A DNA stretch of 51,369 bases from Nitrospirota bacterium (GTDB taxonomy: Bacteria > Nitrospirota > Thermodesulfovibrionia > Thermodesulfovibrionales > UBA6898), in the NCBI GenBank assembly GCA_004321925.1, contig SCQH01000034.1:1-51369 (forward strand), written 5' to 3'. Positions within the stretch are counted from its first letter, which is position 1. The number at the start of each line of letters is the position of its first letter. Below, piece by piece: positions 50,223 to 51,369 of the stretch. Both the position numbers and the translations under genes were made by a program. The notes below the pieces were generated by a model. That model did no database searches. It saw only the letters and a list, made by a program, of their open reading frames with translations, and was not told where the DNA came from.

Positions 50223-50316
50223 GGCAATCAAATAGTTTAACGTTGTCATTCCGGCTTGCTTGTGCCCGATGTTTGGGTATCCGGAATCTCTCCGAACAAA
50301 GAAAGATCCCCGACAA
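50223..50316 (+). repeat. Dispersed repeat, copy 2 (inverted partner at 31-126)
   Basis: Matches the reverse complement of 31-126 apart from one substitution (AACGTTG for AACTTTG) and a missing AA. Here it lies between the divergent zinc-ribbon and nucleotidase genes. The trailing ATCCCC...GGGGAT adds a small hairpin at its right edge. Confidence 0.85.
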
Positions 50317-50382
50317 GCGGGGATGACAGCTTGGGATGTTTTGTTGCCGGGTTTCTAAATACGTCAGTAACGAGGAGCCCCC

Positions 50383-51369
50383 ATGAAGCGCCATCGCCTG
50401 ATCATTGCATCGCTCATCCTTCTGCTCTGCATGCTGCAGCCTGCGTCTGCCGAACGTTCCGTCGTCCGTATACTGCATGTCAACGATTTTCATGGTTTCG
50501 CCGAACCCTATAAACCCTTCGGTTCCGACGAGCTGCTCGGAGGAGTGGCCTCTCTTGCCGCCGAGGTCGAAAGGCTGAGGGCCGGACAACCGACGCTCCT
50601 GCTTGCGGCAGGCGACATGATCCAGGGCAATAACTGGGCGAACCTCTCCCTGGGCGCCTCGGTCATCGAACTGATGAACGCCATGCGGTTCGATGCCATG
50701 GCCCTGGGCAATCATGAGTTTGATTTTGGAAGCGAGGTCCTGAAAAAAAGGATCGCCCGGGCAGTCTTCCCTGTGCTCGGCGCCAACGTAGAGGGACTAT
50801 ATTCCGTGGCCCCTTACATCATCAGGGAATTAGGCGGGGTGAGGATCGCCATCATCGGCGTGGTAACCGAGGATGTCCCGGTCTCGACCCACCCCAGGAA
50901 TGTCATCGGCCTGAAGTTCAATCCGGTCGCCGACGTGGTGCGCAAGCAGGTCGATCTGCTGAAGGGGGAGGCCGACCTTATCATCGTCCTGTCGCATATA
51001 GGCCATGCTGCCGACAGGGACCTTGCGCAGAGTGTCCCGGGGCTGGCGGTCATCATCGGCGGCCATTCCCATACGAAGCTGACCGGGCCGGTCCTGATCA
51101 ACGGCGCGGCGATCGTCCAGGCCTGGGAGCATGGAAAGGCCCTCGGTCTGCTTGACCTGACCATCGAGGACGGACGTCTCATCAAGGCAGAGGGCAGGCT
51201 TCTTGACATCCGGCCGACCGGGGCAACTGACCGGACGGCGGCCGCGATCGTCGAAAAGTACCGTCTGCAGGTGGATGCGGTCATGGATGAGACCATCGGC
51301 GAGGCCCTGGTCGACCTTGACGGCGAGCATGTCAGGCAGCAGGAGACTAACCTGGGGGACCTCATCGCC
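50383..51369 (+). CDS. UshA-type 5'-nucleotidase/metallophosphatase (cut by window end)
   Basis: The first 329 codons of a secreted metallophosphatase; the gene continues past the window. A signal peptide (LIIASLILLLCMLQPASA) precedes a calcineurin-like domain with all motifs: LHVNDFHGF, AAGDMIQGN, ALGNHEFDFG, VLSHIGHAAD and IIGGHSHTKL. The last bases reach the start of the C-terminal 5'-nucleotidase domain (ETNLGDLIA). Enzymes of this class hydrolyse periplasmic nucleotides or UDP-sugars. GAGGAG lies 7-8 bases before the ATG at 50383. Confidence 0.92.
   Translation, partial: MKRHRLIIASLILLLCMLQPASAERSVVRILHVNDFHGFAEPYKPFGSDELLGGVASLAAEVERLRAGQPTLLLAAGDMIQGNNWANLSLGASVIELMNAMRFDAMALGNHEFDFGSEVLKKRIARAVFPVLGANVEGLYSVAPYIIRELGGVRIAIIGVVTEDVPVSTHPRNVIGLKFNPVADVVRKQVDLLKGEADLIIVLSHIGHAADRDLAQSVPGLAVIIGGHSHTKLTGPVLINGAAIVQAWEHGKALGLLDLTIEDGRLIKAEGRLLDIRPTGATDRTAAAIVEKYRLQVDAVMDETIGEALVDLDGEHVRQQETNLGDLIA

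Larger units (their letters stand above)
50079..50382. other. Intergenic region between divergent genes
   Basis: This 304-base stretch between the zinc-ribbon gene (-) and the UshA-type gene (+) holds the minus-strand promoter at 50116-50144, the dispersed repeat at 50223-50316 with a small adjoining GATCCCC/GGGGATG hairpin, and no coding frame I can support. I see no clear plus-strand promoter for the nucleotidase gene. Confidence 0.7.

Noticed and set aside
1-51369. CRISPR arrays, rRNA genes, prophage or insertion sequences
   Set aside because: I looked for short regularly spaced repeats, rRNA motifs, and integrase or transposase signatures and saw none; the only long repeat is the inverted pair at the window ends.

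Overview
The window is a gene-dense, high-GC stretch of a Gram-negative bacterial chromosome. The envelope genes (two heptosyltransferases, an OmpA-type protein, a type II secretion set, an LPS/lipid-type glycosyltransferase), the RNase Y + YmdB pair, the pimelate-dependent BioW/BioB route and a set of thiosulfate/sulfur-relay genes fit a Nitrospirota- or Desulfobacterota-like organism. That placement is an inference from gene content; there is no rRNA gene here to settle it.

Layout. 1-2.3 kb: a dispersed repeat, an OmpA-family gene (-) and a Big2-repeat lipoprotein (+), fired by two divergent consensus promoters. 2.3-7.6 kb (+): a PHP-domain protein, then a MoxR ATPase / DUF58 / transglutaminase operon. 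7.6-10.0 kb: a visibly AT-richer insert with a BrnT/BrnA-like toxin-antitoxin pair and an unusual DUF2330-like protein ending in a GspG-type pseudopilin domain. 10.2-14.7 kb: small membrane protein and lipoprotein, ymdB-rny-rarA (-). 14.9-15.15 kb (-): an intergenic RNA whose fold matches 6S RNA. 15.35-23.7 kb (+): tatA-alr, then gspE-K-L-M-C-D. 23.7-28.9 kb (+): CMD-like protein, a heptosyltransferase-GmhB fusion, heptosyltransferase I, DsrE/DsrH-like pair, GT39-type glycosyltransferase. 29.0-34.6 kb (+): YeeE/YedE transporter, TusA-like protein, FAD oxidoreductase, B12-binding radical SAM enzyme, M20 peptidase. 34.6-39.7 kb (-): PstS-like binding protein, hybrid histidine kinase, thioredoxin-CcdA fusion, CheD. 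39.9-40.9 kb: mnmA (+). 40.9-48.7 kb (-): a probable eight-gene operon valS, beta-helix protein, nadC, acylphosphatase, MshEN protein, bioB, bioW, lipid kinase. 48.7-50.1 kb (-): a response regulator with a PopZ-like tail and an FmdB-type zinc ribbon. 50.2-51.37 kb: the second, inverted copy of the opening repeat, then a UshA-type nucleotidase cut by the window end.

Promoters found by eye repeatedly show TTGAC(A/T), a 17-base spacer and a TATTAT/TATAAA/TAAAAT box, which helped fix several start codons. The observations most worth checking are the 6S RNA candidate, the DUF2330-GspG fusion, the stand-alone MshEN protein with an exact 24-5-24 c-di-GMP motif, the sulfur-relay proteins that have lost or shortened canonical parts (TusA-like without CPxP, compact DsrH), the PstS-like/hybrid kinase pair, and the 96-base inverted repeat pair lying 50 kb apart.
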